From NCBI GenBank assembly GCA_944990035.1, contig CALYLX010000126.1:248001-312000 (forward strand): 64,000 nt of DNA. The letters are read 5' to 3'. Below are positions 45,398-57,622 of the stretch, one piece after another (the stretch's first letter is position 1; each line of letters begins with the position of its first letter). Position numbers and translations under genes: made by a program. This stretch comes from Clitopilus passeckerianus (Eukaryota; Basidiomycota; Agaricomycetes; Agaricales; Entolomataceae). The notes below the pieces were generated by a model. It was not told where the DNA came from and did not search any database. It was given only the letters and a program-made list of their open reading frames with translations.

Positions 45398-46217
45398 CTA
45401 GGGTACGGGGAGATATTCAAATTTCCGAGAGTCTAGGGTAAATGTAACAGGTCCCTACGGTACTCGAGTTATTGGGATTGTTGGGAAATAAAAATGAAGG
45501 GATGTACCTCATTGACGAGACCGACATTCATCATTGCTCCAAATCTTCCATCTGAACTTTGCATTAGTGCGGGCCTAATAAGGGGCGTGGCATGACTTCC
45601 ACACCTTTTATTTTATCGGCTTGATAGCCTTCTTTCATTTTCTCTAAAAACGAGGCATAAAGGGTATTGGATGGATCGGCTTTCTGAAGGAATGTGAGAA
45701 ACATTCGAGGAGAGTCACAATACTAAGGCCGCACCATAGCCTGATGAAAATCCGGTTTATTCCCCTTCGAGGTGTTTGCCATAAGAGTGAACTGAGAAAC
45801 GCATAGGATATCTCCATCAATTTCCTTCACATTGGACTTCCACATCTTCCCCTGGTCATCAGGATCCGAGAAGACACGAAGATTCAATCTTTTGGTCGTA
45901 TTAGTCCGAGGTTCGAGTAATATGACAGTTATAACAGTACGCACATCTTCTTTGTCAAGGCTTGAACATCCTTCATGGTATCATCTGCACTGTAAGAAGG
46001 TACACATCAGTCATGTGGGTAACTTGGCCTTCAAAACAGCGCAGACCTGTGCCAATTCCAACAAGGACCATGAGACCTTTCGAGATCTGTGAAATCACTT
46101 CATTGTCCACTAAGAAAAAGCCATGAGCAAATTCACAAGCAGGACCGTGCTGGCTGTTGAAAACGTTCACGAACCAGTGACTGAGGCAGACGTAACACGT
46201 TGAACGACCGCCCGCAT
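45398..46217 (-). CDS. DTD1: D-aminoacyl-tRNA deacylase (DTD)
   Basis: DTD removes D-amino acids (and glycine from tRNA-Ala) from charged tRNAs, a proofreading step in the cytosol. Spliced text: [83 protein letters not shown], then [32 protein letters not shown] and the end [18 protein letters not shown]. Both catalytic signatures are present: SQFTL and the GPVT cross-subunit motif. Seven exons; the stop is at 45398-45400. Several introns are 50-65 bases; one, near 45960, ends in AAAAG rather than CAG. It starts 145 bases from the cyclophilin gene on the other strand. Confidence 0.92.
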
Positions 46218-46361
46218 TCTCAAATCCAATCGAGGCCGCTGGGAGCTGCAGTGAAAGACGTTGTAGTCGTTCGTTCTAAGTTGAAGGATGTCCGTCCCGG
46301 TTTTCCGTACCCAGTCTAGGAGGCGAGTCACGTGGGCTCAAGCTTTCATCCCTACACCAAC
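46218..46361. promoter_or_regulatory. Compact shared promoter, DTD and cyclophilin
   Basis: Only 144 bases separate the start codons of two divergent housekeeping genes, so the core promoters must overlap here. No TATA box is visible, as expected for housekeeping genes. Confidence 0.7.
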
Positions 46362-47120
46362 ATGTCGGACGAGTCTGTTGTTCTCGAGACCAGCTTAGGC
46401 GATGTACAGCTGGAACTGTATTGGAACCACGCTCCCAAGGTATGGGAATGCAGTTTATTATTCATCTATTTGGATTGAAATCAATAAGTGAGCGCTAGAC
46501 CTGCAAAAACTTCGCAGAACTCACAAAACGGGGATACTATAATGGTGTCGTTTTTCACCGAATTATCGCAGTATGTCCGTTTAACAAAGCCCGATTGGAA
46601 CTGCTTATCAACCTGTTTTCTGTAGGACTTCATGATTCAAGGTGGAGATCCTACTGGCACTGGACGGGGCGGCACGAGTATTTATGGACAGAAATTGTAC
46701 GGCTTTCCATCGAAGGTCGTCTATTCGGAGAGGAATAGCAGCTGAACATCAACGTAGTGAAGACGAGTTGCATCCAGAATTAAGATTCACGGGAGCAGGT
46801 ATCCTTGCCATGGCAAATTCAGGACCAAATACAAACGGTGCGTGCCTACTACTAAGTCTTTAACGAATTTCTGAGCCCAATGATCACACAGGCTCCCAGT
46901 TCTTCGTCACTTTGGGGCCAACCCCATACCTGGACAACAAGCACACTATTTTTGGACGTGTTAGCTCTGGAATGAGAGTAGTCCAGAGACTGGGAGCAGT
47001 TGCGGTTGATTCTCAGGATCGGTTGGTGACTCCCACTTTGTTGCACTGCACCGAATTTAACGTTCCTTTCCGGATAGGCCCCGGGAGGATGTGAAGATTC
47101 ACAAGGCAAGAGTTGTATGA
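46362..47120 (+). CDS. Cyclophilin-type peptidyl-prolyl isomerase (PPIL1-like)
   Basis: Six exons, about 160 residues. Text: [110 protein letters not shown] and [20 protein letters not shown]. The catalytic Arg of FHRII, the FMIQGGD motif and GSQFF are all present, so activity is expected. The short form with [14 protein letters not shown] is the PPIL1/Cyp1 group, which is part of the spliceosome. Introns fall at 46441, 46573, 46689, 46840 and 47019 (approximate donors). Ends KIHKARVV with TGA at 47118-47120. Confidence 0.9.
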
Positions 47121-47597
47121 TATAAATCTTCCGGGCCCTAGCTCCTCCAAGGCAGTGAAAGATTGCTGGTGTAAATTGAAGCTATGCAGTAATAGTAATC
47201 CAGAACAGACCGCGTAACTCTATTATAGAGTTTTTGAAGTGGAGTGACGTTGAAGTGCTTCATGGCAAATTAATACCACACTAAGAGTAGGCAACCAGAG
47301 AATTTGCACTATCAGTCTCCCGCACTGCAGTGTTCTCAGAATGACAAGCGTCAAATTACAAAGTCTATTCCTACTGAGACAACAAAGAGGTATATTCGTA
47401 CTCTACACTTCAAAATTGTACGAGGGTCCAATGAAACGTGCATCAATGTACAGTGCGTGGATTTCGAGAAAAAATTATATATGTGACGATAGCAAAGAAG
47501 GTTGGATGGGCAAGAACGTTTGTGATGTACGGGAGCACAATCCAGCAGTTTCGTGGGAGCGAGAGTGAAATAGCAATACGTATAGTATAGCAACGAA
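47121..47597. other. Convergent intergenic region
   Basis: 3' ends of the cyclophilin gene (plus) and CDC4 gene (minus) face each other. Small frames of 60-75 codons have no domain. AT-rich, consistent with two terminators. Confidence 0.5.
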
Positions 47598-50544
47598 CTA
47601 GCGTCGTCGGGGTGGTCTATTCCGTGGTTTCGTAGGCGTTTCGTCGTTGGCTGGCAAAGTCCTGAAAGTTGATGGACCGATGGAAGGCGACCCACCACCA
47701 TGGCGCCGCCCTTCAAAATGACTCCCAGCACGGCTCCGGCTGGTATGGGATACAGACGACCGCGAACTGCTGGCAGTTGCTTGCGTTCCGGGGGTCCATT
47801 TCGACGCTGATGCATCCTGAGAAATGGTGTCCAGCTCATCCACGTCGATGACTTCACCTTTCACGACAACGGCTGCCGCTCGCCGCCGAAGTTCGTCCTC
47901 GCCATCGATCACAATATCACCTTCTTCGAGATCGGATGGCATGAGATCTTGATCCATCGCGTCGAGATCGGTTTGGTCTTGCTCGTCGCCTTCCATATTG
48001 AACATCTTTCGAATTCGGGGCGTGCCCAATTCATCTTCGTCTTCATCCTCTGCCTCGCTGAAGCAATCATCGTCGTATATCCCATTGGGAGGCTCTCCCA
48101 CCCATTCCCCGTCGCGTTCTGTCCCAAAGTCCCAGACATCGAGGACAGTGGCGTCGCTCCTGTTGCTGGCGGCAACACACCATCTGCCTTCAAAGACGAC
48201 TTGCCAGACGCCAGTGATCCCTGTAAGCAAATCTCGAACGACGGTACCATCCTTCACGTCCCACATCTTCAGGTTTCCGTCAGATCCGCTGAGAACCTTG
48301 AACTCGTCGTGCTGGAAGCAAGTGATTGCTCCCGTATGCGCAGCCAGGGTGTGTCGTAGAGTCCCCGTGTCTGGATCCCAAACTCGCAGTGTTGAGTCGG
48401 CTGCTGCAGAGACCAAGTATGAGGGCGAAACGCCGAGAAGGCCGACCAAGGACGTATGGCCAATCAAAGTATGTTTGCAGGTTCCTGTCTTGAGATCCCA
48501 GACCCGAACAGTGCCGTCCATGGATCCCGAACATGCCTGATCTCGATTAGTATCGAGCACCACGCTATAAACTGTACAAGGAGTCAGGGCCGGAAAAGGC
48601 AACGGGGAAAGAGATATAACAGACCTTTCTGGGCGTGCCCAGCAAAAACCCATCTGCAAGCCCCAGTGACTGTATCCCACACGCGGACAGTGCAGTCATA
48701 GCTGCCAGAAACTAGCGTCCGGCCACGAGCAGCGAGAGCGCGAACAGCGTGGTCGTGGCCAGTGAGATGCAGTCGGTGATATGGGTTTTCATCAGCAACC
48801 TGCAGAAACAATAAGCTTTGGTACCTGAAAACGAGCAATGATAACTTACGCATACATCGGTCGGATCGAGCTGATCGTCTTCTGGCCCATAGCAGTGAAA
48901 TTCCGGTTCGGTAGGTCGAGGGAGTGTCCAAACTCGCAGTGAATGGTCTCGGCTCCCAGTCACGATAAGTGGTCGCTTCGGCCATTTCTCTTTCATGATA
49001 ACGCCGTTTTCTTGGACCACTTCAACCAGCTCTGGTTTCACAATGGAGAGGCATCTAACAGTGCTTGTATGCCCTCCAAACACATGCGTACACCTCCCCG
49101 TTTCAAGGTCCCATATGCGCACGGTACGGTCAGTGGAGCCACTGACGAGAGTGTCTTTCGTTGCAGCGAGAGCCCAGACACCACCTTCATGGCCTTTCAA
49201 AATCCGCATGAGCTCTCCAGTGATTGGAGAATAAATGCGTATCGAATGGTCATCAGAAGCTGATATTATACGCCCATGAGAGAATATCAGACATGTGACC
49301 ACCGATGAGCCATGGGCAGGGAACGAGATGTGGTGAGGAGTGGGGTTGTTCACCCAACGCGACCGTGTAAGATGTCTCGATTTGAATAACATCTTGTAGG
49401 GATGGGGCACAGAGAGGGAAGGTGCAGGAGAGGGGGTAGTTGGGGAGTTCCTCCTGACAGCATTCAGCCTCGCTCTATCAGCATGACGTCGTCTAGAATA
49501 TATTGATTCCGCAAAGGAGTTTTCAGAGCCTGCGCCAAACCATATTCTTGTGTTCTTGAGAAGGTCTCTCCATAGTACGGGATCCGAATCGATAATCGAC
49601 CGCCAGGCTTTGCTAACCCGAGATGCTCGGGCCAGTGTTGAGAATGGCAAGAAGCTGAGAACCTGCGAGACGAGCTCAGCAGGCAAGAGAGTAAGGAAAT
49701 CACGAGCCAACGTGGGTGCAAGAACCCCATGTATTGTGCGGAGAACAGGGAGGGGCGAGTGGCGTAGGAGGGTAAGGAGGAAGTGTGACTGCAATGGTGC
49801 AGGGAGGTTGGAAAAGTGGGAGACGAGGGTAGGAAGGGTCAGCAAAGCCGACATGGAGAGATCTGGCTGGATGGGTGCCAAGTGTTGTGGCTGCGGAGAA
49901 GGCGCGTTGCTGGGCGGCGCAGAAGGCCATATGTTCTCTGGGACTGGCGATCCACGAGGGGAAGGTAGAGGTGAAGGAGGGGCTGCCGCATTCACAATTG
50001 AGGTTGGAGGTGCAGGAGCAGGCCTTGCTCTCTTTCTTGGAGGTGCAGTAGGGCTGAGACTTGAGGTAGCCTCGACGCCCTCCATCATGTCTAAACCGGC
50101 ATGTGAGCGCTTCTTCCCAAAACGCTCAACGGCTTCAGCCAGGCCAATGGCATCAGGAGCCTCAGCTTCAGGATCGCGGCTCATTATCTTCCATCCTTTG
50201 CCCTCCATGACGCCCTCCTCTTCCTGCATCTCAAGCTCCCCAGTATGGCCATCGCTGAAAGTCGCGCGAGAACCACCTGGAAATACTAAGGGAAAATTGC
50301 GCAAAGATCGTGGTAATGTCGCGTGTAGCAATGGGTACGTCTTCGAGTCTTTGGGCGAAGATGGAGGTGGTAGGGGTGGTAGCTGAATTGGTGCATAGGT
50401 CGTGGTTGTGGTCGTGGTCGTGACCACTCTATATACAAGGCGAGGGGTCAAGCAACGCTCTACTTTAATGTAGACCGCATATACTTACGTTGTTGTGTTC
50501 ACTGAGGGCTGTAGGCGAAGAAAAGGGCGTTGACCAGCGCTCAT
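47598..50544 (-). CDS. CDC4: CDC4/FBXW7-type F-box and WD40 protein
   Basis: SCF ubiquitin-ligase adaptor that binds phosphorylated cell-cycle and signalling proteins. Starts at the ATG 50542-50544 (MSAGQRPFLRLQPSVNTTT), intron 50427-50489 or so, then a long disordered Pro/Ser/Thr-rich region including a run of eight Thr. F-box at about residues 265-310: LLPAELVSQVLSFLPFSTLA and RASRVSKAWRSIIDSDPVLW. WD40 repeats follow, eight by my count, each ending in WD or equivalent: SDDHSIRIYSP, SGSTDRTVRIWDLETGRC, TGSRDHSLRVWTL, SGSYDCTVRVWDTVTGAC, SGSMDGTVRVWDLKTGTC, AAADSTLRVWDPDTGTL, SGSDGNLKMWDVKDGTV and VLDVWDFG. Eight blades as in yeast Cdc4. The C-terminus is acidic then Arg-rich. Introns near 48850 and 48620 split the WD domain. 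Confidence 0.88.
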
Positions 50545-51749
50545 TGCGGCCAACGACGATGGCGGGGTAGTCGTTCAGTGCAGAAAGGCAGGTGCCACTC
50601 ACGATGATCTTGCCAAACTGTACCAAACAGTGCTCCTTGGCTCACCCACCACTCAGAACAATGCAGACAGGTTTGGAACTCTCCAATTGCTCTGGTGAAG
50701 ACTTCTTGGACTGGGCTTCGCGCCTCTGAAGCGGAAGCTACGAATAAACCTCTGAACTCTACAAATAGAGGGCTCTCACGGCCATTTACTAATGCAATAC
50801 TAGGGGCAATCGCTTGCAAATTGGGGTCTCCCATGTCCAAGAAGTCTCATGACATGCTCCAATTCCAACCTCACAATTTGCTGAAGTCATTCGATGATTC
50901 TTAGACTATCTTTCTGTCAAATAGGCTATAGTTGACGCCAACGGCATCTGTTGACCCAATCTGTCGTCTCTATGTTCGCCAAAGAGGTTAGGAACTGCTT
51001 TACGAAGTTGCCCACAGGTTGCCTCTTTTGTTTCCATCCGAGCATACCACTCCCTATTTAAGACTGTACCCAGTTTCCCTGAATGGAGTTTTCTTGAAAC
51101 ACCCTGTTGAAATTCTCGCCCTTCAAGGCCCGGTGTTTGTGTCCTCTCGTGGAAAACCTCAAATATATCTCAAAGAATTCTGGATAGGGCAGGAAAATTC
51201 TCAAATCCCTGCTCGCAATAGACCTCCCGGCTACCTCTGGTTTTATCCTCTAAAGATCGTAGCAGAATGCTGAAGAGAGTCCCCACAGAACACAAGAAAA
51301 TCTCGGGGACAACTCATCAAGGATTTTCGGTTCCTGGGGAGGCACATCCGACAACAAGGTTCGACCTACACTGTAGAAGACGTCTTCTACTTCCCTTCAC
51401 AGGCAATTCATCCGCGCAACTACATTGAGGTATGGACCGGGCATAGAGATGTCCTTGATCCGGAATGGGTCGGTAGTCGGTGAAGTCAGTAATCCGAAGT
51501 AGCCAGCTAGCAATGTATCATAGTGTTATACAAGTACACTGGTTAACGTTAAAATTCCACTTGGGCATTGCAATAAACTATCATGTTCGTCGTTGGCCGC
51601 ACCGTCTACGACCCCATTTCCTCCGAGTTCATCAGCATGCGTGCTGTTAGTGCCCCTTGCTTACTCAGCGGCTTCAAACTCTCCTGTGTTGAGTGGACTG
51701 CTTCTTGCCTGATCCCGATTGCCACTATCATCAACACAAGGCTTGCTCA
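50545..51749. other. Intergenic region with an orphan frame
   Basis: The first part is the CDC4 promoter. An 84-codon plus-strand frame at 51019-51273 reads like a real protein fragment in composition, but I recognise no family. 51540-51749 is pyrimidine-rich and is probably the leader of the Zn2Cys6 gene, perhaps with an intron ending at ACACAAG before the ATG. Confidence 0.45.
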
Positions 51750-54700
51750 ATGGCTCACCAGGAGCAGTATTCACAGTCAATGGGACCCCCACAGTCTCCA
51801 CCAATCCCCATAGATCCCCAACTGTCTATGTATCCCAGTTACTACCCCGGAAATTACCAGCAAACAACCCCCCAACACCTGCAACATTTGACTTTGCCGC
51901 CCAACTACTCTTCACCGTCGTCCCAAGGTTCAGAATACATGGGTACGCCTCCTGCAGACCATGCACAACCTTCCTCATCGAATGGGAAACGACCGGCATC
52001 CGTCGTATCCAACGGGACCCCAGATGAGAACCGAAAACGGCCCAGGAAGGACGATGAGTCGGAACACGGCGCCGAAGCAGGAAAAGACGAGCCCACTAAG
52101 GTCAAATCCACCAGAGGTTCAAGGTAAAGTGGTACTACTCAAGGCTGTTGCATATTGCTCATTGCATATTACAGGGCATGCACTGTTTGCAGGCGTTTGA
52201 AAATGAAGTGCGTTGGGGCAGAACAGGGTGGTCCGTGTAAGCGCTGCCAGGCTGGGGGCCATGCATGTATCTTCGAAGAGTCAAATCGAGGAAAAAGATC
52301 CTCGAAGTAGGTTACTTGTCCTCCCAGGATGAATACATTCTAACCTTTTTATAGGAAACATGAAATTCTTACACGGTCCCTTCGCAAGATGGAACGTACT
52401 CTGGACACCGTCTTGAAGTCTATCGGCAACCCTAGCATCGTTAGCGGCATGGTTTCTCGCTCGCCTTCGCCTTCAAACCCGATTTCTACGACTTCCGCAC
52501 TAATTGCGGCGTCGCCAGAGTCTCCTACGATGTCTCAATCGCCGTCCTTCCAGAACCCCCAGCCAGGCTCACCGAAGCTTCATTCTTTGCCTGATAACAC
52601 TTTAAACCCCCTGGGGCTTCTAGCAGAAGCCAGTCTTGCCAACCGCAGGAATCAAGGTACCAACAGCCCCTTAATGGGGCGCTCGACAGAGGATGAGAAC
52701 CAACCAAAGATAGGTGTCGCCAGCGACAATTACTTCAAGCCAGGTAAGCCTTATTTTATTCAAATTCTCAACTTTCTGACGATGTATAGGGCCCATGACT
52801 ATTTTGCCTCTCCGTCGACTCTTCATCGAGCGACAGATACAACCAGAAATGCTTACATTCGTAACGACTGAAGAAGTTGTTTCCTTGTTCAATATGTACG
52901 TCTGACCTTGACATCTTGGTACCTTGGACTAAAATTGATCATTTCTTTAGTTTCTTTGATAACATCAGCGTTGGTGTTCAGCACTGATTGTACAGGACGA
53001 ACGTTGACTATCTTCCCCTGATCAGATGCACTGCAACTTGCTTGACCGCAATTTTCACACGCCGTCACTGGTCTGCTCCCGTTCTCCTTTCCTTCTGACT
53101 ACAAGTAAGCTTGTCTAATTCTTCTTCGAGAGCCGCTCATCAACATCTTTAGTTTGTTCTATCGCAAGCAAATTCTACACCCCAAAGCCAGAGCTTCATA
53201 CGCGATTGACCGAATTGGCCAAGAAACTTGCTTTCAGCGTTCCTGCTCAAGGTTATAAATCTGTGGAGATTGTCCAAGCATATCTTCTCCTTACTCTATG
53301 GGGTTGTGGCGCTGTGGAACGTTACGAACAAGACAAAACATGGCTTCTCCTTGGAATGGCCATTCGGTGAGGACTTTATTCCGTTCTCGTAAACTTTGGC
53401 TAATCTGAGAAATCCAACAGCATGGCGACTGATCTGAACTTGCATCGCAAGACTGCTGTCAGCAGCGAGGGTACTCAGGAAGGCAAGGCTCGTGATATGG
53501 AAGTGCATAACAGGGAACGAACGTGGATTCTCTGCTACTGCCTAGACCGCAGTCTCAGCGCTCAGATGGGAAAGCCCCACTCAATCAAGGAGGAGTAAGC
53601 CGGTTTCCCGTGGTCTAATCCTCATGCTCATCAGATCCAGTGCTATAATCCGCAATGCTTCGAAATGGTGCCACGGTGCCATGGCTTCTACGACTGATCC
53701 TTCCTTGACGGCGTATTGTGTAAGTTATTGACTCTCCGTGATCGACCATTGGACTTACACCATCGCGCAGGAACTGCAAAGGATTCTTTCAAGATGTCTT
53801 GACTTCCTGTACTCGGGCACGGAAACCTCTTCTGGGCTGCAACAGCACTGCGATTACATGCTCACTATCAAGACTTTCGAAGCTCAAGTAAATGGATGGT
53901 TAGAAACTTGGGTTGCTGATCGCAGATGGCCTGTCGGTAAGTCTTTACCATTTAGAATAAATAAACTCATTAGACTGAATTAGTCCAAGGCGAACCCCGT
54001 ATTATCGAGTACAAGAAGCTCATCTCTCAGTTCTACTACAACTATGCCATGCTGGTTCTAAATTCCTTCGGCCTACAGAACGCTATGGAGAACTCCCCTG
54101 TGGACCTTGGCCATTTCTTTGCTCGCTGCCATACGTCAGCTACAATTTGTGCCACTCTCGTTCGGGACAGCCTCGGGCCGAAAGGATTTATGCGCTACGC
54201 TCCAGATTCGCACTTTGTCATGACCTCTTACGCCGTGGTCAGTCTTCTGAAGGTCAGTTGGAATGTAACTTTACCGTTCCGAGCCGGAGCCTAAACCTTG
54301 ATCCTCCTCCAGCTCGTTCGCCCGGAATTCCAGGTCTTTATGGACAACGAGCAAAAGACGTTGCATCTCGTGCAAGATACTGCCAACACCCTTGAGCAGG
54401 TCGCCGTGAATTCGTCACACACTCCCGCTCTCTACAGTGCATTCATACGTGCACTTCTCACCGCTAAGATTGATGCCAACAGAGAAAGCAGCCTGCCAAA
54501 CAATGTTAATGGCGACCCCACTTTAGCAGCAGACAACCTTCCATACCCCGATGTTCGTCAGTCTCAGGCTGATGCCTATAACGCACAACCTCCCCACTAT
54601 GGGACGGATCTCTTGCTGAATGGGTTCCAGTTCGAGAGCGAGATGGGTCCCGTCGCCGATATTACCACCTTCCCGCCTACCATGGCGCCTGCTCCATCTG

Positions 54701-55048
54701 AGGACTCAATGGGGTCACTCACTATGGACAACATCCTCAGCAGCGGCTTCTGGGATAGTGTTCTCGTTCCTGGTACGCGCGTCGACATGCCTCATATTGC
54801 CCAAAGCCATTCTGTTCTCACCTACGGTCCGTTTATCAGGGTACAATAGTATGGATGGTCTTACAGGGGGTTTCCTCTTTGGAGTTGGTGGCAGCGGGCT
54901 GATCACACCTCGCATGGGTTTGTCGCCTATGCAGTCAGGGAATAATACCCCTGCTCGTGGAGGATCGCAGAATTCTCTCACACAAAGCAGTATTAATGCT
55001 GCTTTCAGCAACCAGCTCAAAAATGAGGGAATTTCTTCTGATTCATAA
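51750..55048 (+). CDS. Zn2Cys6 fungal-specific transcription factor (PriB-like)
   Basis: Multi-exon gene for a DNA-binding activator or repressor. After a Gln/Pro/Ser-rich N-terminus (MAHQEQYSQSMGPPQSPPIP) and basic patches (NRKRPRK) comes the zinc cluster ACTVCRRLKMKCVGA then GGPCKRCQAGGHACIF, spacing C-x2-C-x6-C-x8-C-x2-C-x6-C. A leucine-containing linker, EILTRSLRKMERTLDTVLKS, could dimerise. The fungal-specific middle domain follows: FNIFFDHINVHCNLLDRNFH, IVQAYLLLTLWGCGAVERYE, TWLLLGMAIRMATDLNLHRK, RERTWILCYCLDRSLSAQMG and KPHSIKEE, a strong match to this domain. The C-terminus is polar. The KCVGAE-type cluster resembles PriB of Lentinula edodes. At least eight introns; borders between 52880 and 53750 were only partly fixed. 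Start chosen at the first ATG before the Gln-rich part. Confidence 0.88.
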
Positions 55049-55731
55049 CCTCTCCCCTTTTTCATGCTCTATTGACTTTTAATTCCTGTTTTTACCTGAT
55101 TTTTATTACCCTCGATATGCTTTTTGATGAGTAATGTTATGTTACCCAAAGTCGACATATGTGTATCACCATTGACTCCCAGTATCTTATAACAGTTAAC
55201 AAAAATATGTAATCTTACGACGCATCAGGTATGCTCTTTCGATATACTTTCTTCAGACCTCTTCAGTTGACATAAGTCTGGATTGAAAGACATCGCAGTA
55301 TGTTGCAAAAGCCCTAGGAAAAGCCAATCAGCCTGATGATCGTCCCTGATTTGATGTCAGCCAGCCTTCCGAAACCTTTCCTTCCAAACTCCAGTGCCTA
55401 CATGTCACTGTCGACCGACAAGACACACCGTCTTCACTCTCACGAGAGGATATAGCCTTTTTTCACTTCACAAGTGCTGACAGCCTGCCTCAGGACGTCG
55501 CCCCAGCTCGTGCTCTGAGGTCATTAACAGAAATTTTGCCCATTCTGATCGCCGTCCAACCCCGATGTGTGCCTCGACACACGGTCCGCTTTGTTTCGAG
55601 CACTGAATATATAGCTGAAGCGTTTCTAAGATATCATTTCATCTCAAGTTCCCTCGCCACAACGACTCTGCTTGTATTCTGCTCACTTCGATAGTGAAGT
55701 CACTCTTTGACACATCCCACTCTTTCGGAAA
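55049..55731. other. Intergenic region
   Basis: Holds the 3' end of the Zn2Cys6 gene and the promoter of the GPI-type gene; a TATATA word lies near 55607. No frame of interest. Confidence 0.5.
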
Positions 55732-56433
55732 ATGCCTTCTTATCCCGTCACCTTTTTGACTCTCCTAGCTGGATGTGCGTTCATACAACGTTTTTGAAAC
55801 ATTTCAATCTCTGACACTTTCTATAGCCGCCCTTGCGCAAGTCTCTCTTTATGTTCCTGGCGCAGACCCACAACCTCTTAGCGCCGACATCGTTGGTGTT
55901 GATGACAAGGGACATACGACCTACGTAGTTCATCAGGGTATCCTGACCGATGACACTGAGGGTGGACTGCCTGGTACTGGTAAGTAATGGGCTGCTGTAT
56001 TCTGTTCATAAGTAATTCTTGGCTCAACGCCCATCCTTTAGCAACTCTCGTTGAAGGATCTGACTACGCCTCGTTCACGTATGTCCCTCCTGGCGGCAGC
56101 TTCACTCTCGGTCTGGAATGTTCCCTCTCTGGAAATTCAGCCGTTTGCTCCGGCAAGGACGAGAACGGGGCTCCCGTTACTGCAACGGACACTGCTGTTT
56201 ACTTTCCCGTTCAGATCGGTTCTACCGCATCTTTGACCTCCGTCCCCACTACGATCACTCCCTCCGGCATGACCACTTCCGTTACCAACACCCAATCGCA
56301 GAGCGCCTCAACATCCAAGCAAGGAAGCGATGCTCCCCAGCCCACTTCGAACTCAGCTTCTTCAAATGCTCACTTCGTAGTTTCTGGACTTCTACTTTCT
56401 ATTGTGACCGTACTCGGAGTCAGTCAACTCTGA
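55732..56433 (+). CDS. Secreted protein with probable GPI anchor
   Basis: Three exons. The signal peptide is split by the first intron: MPSYPVTFLTLLAG then SALAQ. The mature part reads VSLYVPGADPQPLSADIVGV, DDKGHTTYVVHQGILTD, ATLVEGSDYASFTYVPPGGS and FTLGLECSLSGNSAVCSGKD, with two or three Cys that may pair, then a Ser/Thr-rich stalk (TSVTNTQSQSASTSKQGS) and a C-terminal hydrophobic tail (VVSGLLLSIVTVLGVSQL) after small residues (SASSNA), as for GPI attachment. Proteins of this plan (LYVPG-DPQP-ADIVGVD with CSL and C) are frequent in agaricomycetes; the function is unknown. About 200 residues. Likely on the plasma membrane or wall. Confidence 0.78.
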
Positions 56434-57622
56434 TTGCTTCGTATTTCGATTAGGGTTTTGTGCATTTTGTAACATGGGTTTAAATGACGATCTTACGTGC
56501 TTGAGGTGTGAATGCGCCGTTCCTGTGGCCCCCGTCACACTCGATCGAAACTGCTCTGTGAGGTCAGAAATTATCCATGCGGGGTTGGCCTCGTGTATTC
56601 ACCGATTCGAAAGGAATGGCATGATGTTGATGTTTACCTTCCTGTTGTTATCGGAGGCGATGTCAGCAGTTGTACACCCAACTTGGGTTCTGGAGTTTGC
56701 TGTGCGCTTCTGAATGATTTATTAAAAGCCTCTGGTAGTACCTTGGAAGGTAAATCATACTCTGAATACTCTGAATACTCTGACCTAAAGATTTTGCTGA
56801 ACTAAACATCTGCTTTTCTGCAGGTATTCCCACGAATTTCTTGGAGCAGGTAGTAGGACGAAGTTGCTTGTAATTACAGAGGCGAGAGCGCAGCCTGGAG
56901 CCACTTACCAGACTTGACTAGCCCATCTATCGTGGCGTCTAGTGACACAGTCCGAATTTTACAGGCGGACAAGGTCGATGCGTTGACATCGTATCTAGAT
57001 TCATTTCATAGAAGACAACTGCTGTTGGGAAGGACCCAGTCATGAGACGAGAGATGACAAGACGCGGTAGGGGGTGGCATAACCCTATCATACTCTGGGG
57101 TTGACATTTGTTTGCACCGTGGTGGGTCCGTTCGCCGCGAACTCACCCAACTGACGCATAGCCGTACCACCACCTGGCTCATACAAACGCTGTGATTCAA
57201 CTTGGGGAAATGCCTTTGAAAGGTATCTCATAGCTGTTCAAACAGCTTGGGCGGAGGGCTTTCGTGTTGAACAAGTTTACTCGGGGAAAGGCGTTCTCGC
57301 CTGCATGTCACCTGTCCCACGGTGCATTTTTGGATATCTAAACGTCCGAGGGATGGGCCTTGTGTGCTCGCCTCGAGGTGAACACGTTCTGATCTTATCC
57401 TATCCACTTTTGATAATCTGCCTGGGCCCTGGTATTATTGACTCGGCCGTATGGAAAATGAACTTGTTCGACCCCTGCTTTACCCGTATAAGACCTTCAT
57501 CCTCCTGGGGAGTTATCGGTTTTCCCTTTCAGCCTCCTTAATCCGTACCCTCGCCTCATAGCTCTTCCCGAAGCTGTTGCTGTACCCTTTACTCCAGAGG
57601 AGGCACCATAGCTGGCGCCACA
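56434..57622. other. Intergenic stretch with a small direct repeat
   Basis: No supported gene. A 9-base direct repeat (TCTGAATAC, about 2.5 copies) lies at 56761-56784. Frames of 60-97 codons on both strands carry no domain. The end of the stretch is the promoter of the proline-rich gene. Confidence 0.5.

Noticed and set aside
49550..50386. 278-codon plus-strand frame
   Set aside because: Exact antisense of the low-complexity N-terminal part of CDC4; a composition shadow.
42081..50544. A secondary-metabolite or defence gene cluster
   Set aside because: No synthase, transporter pair, P450, or toxin/immunity-type gene is present; the neighbours are a secreted-protein family and housekeeping genes.
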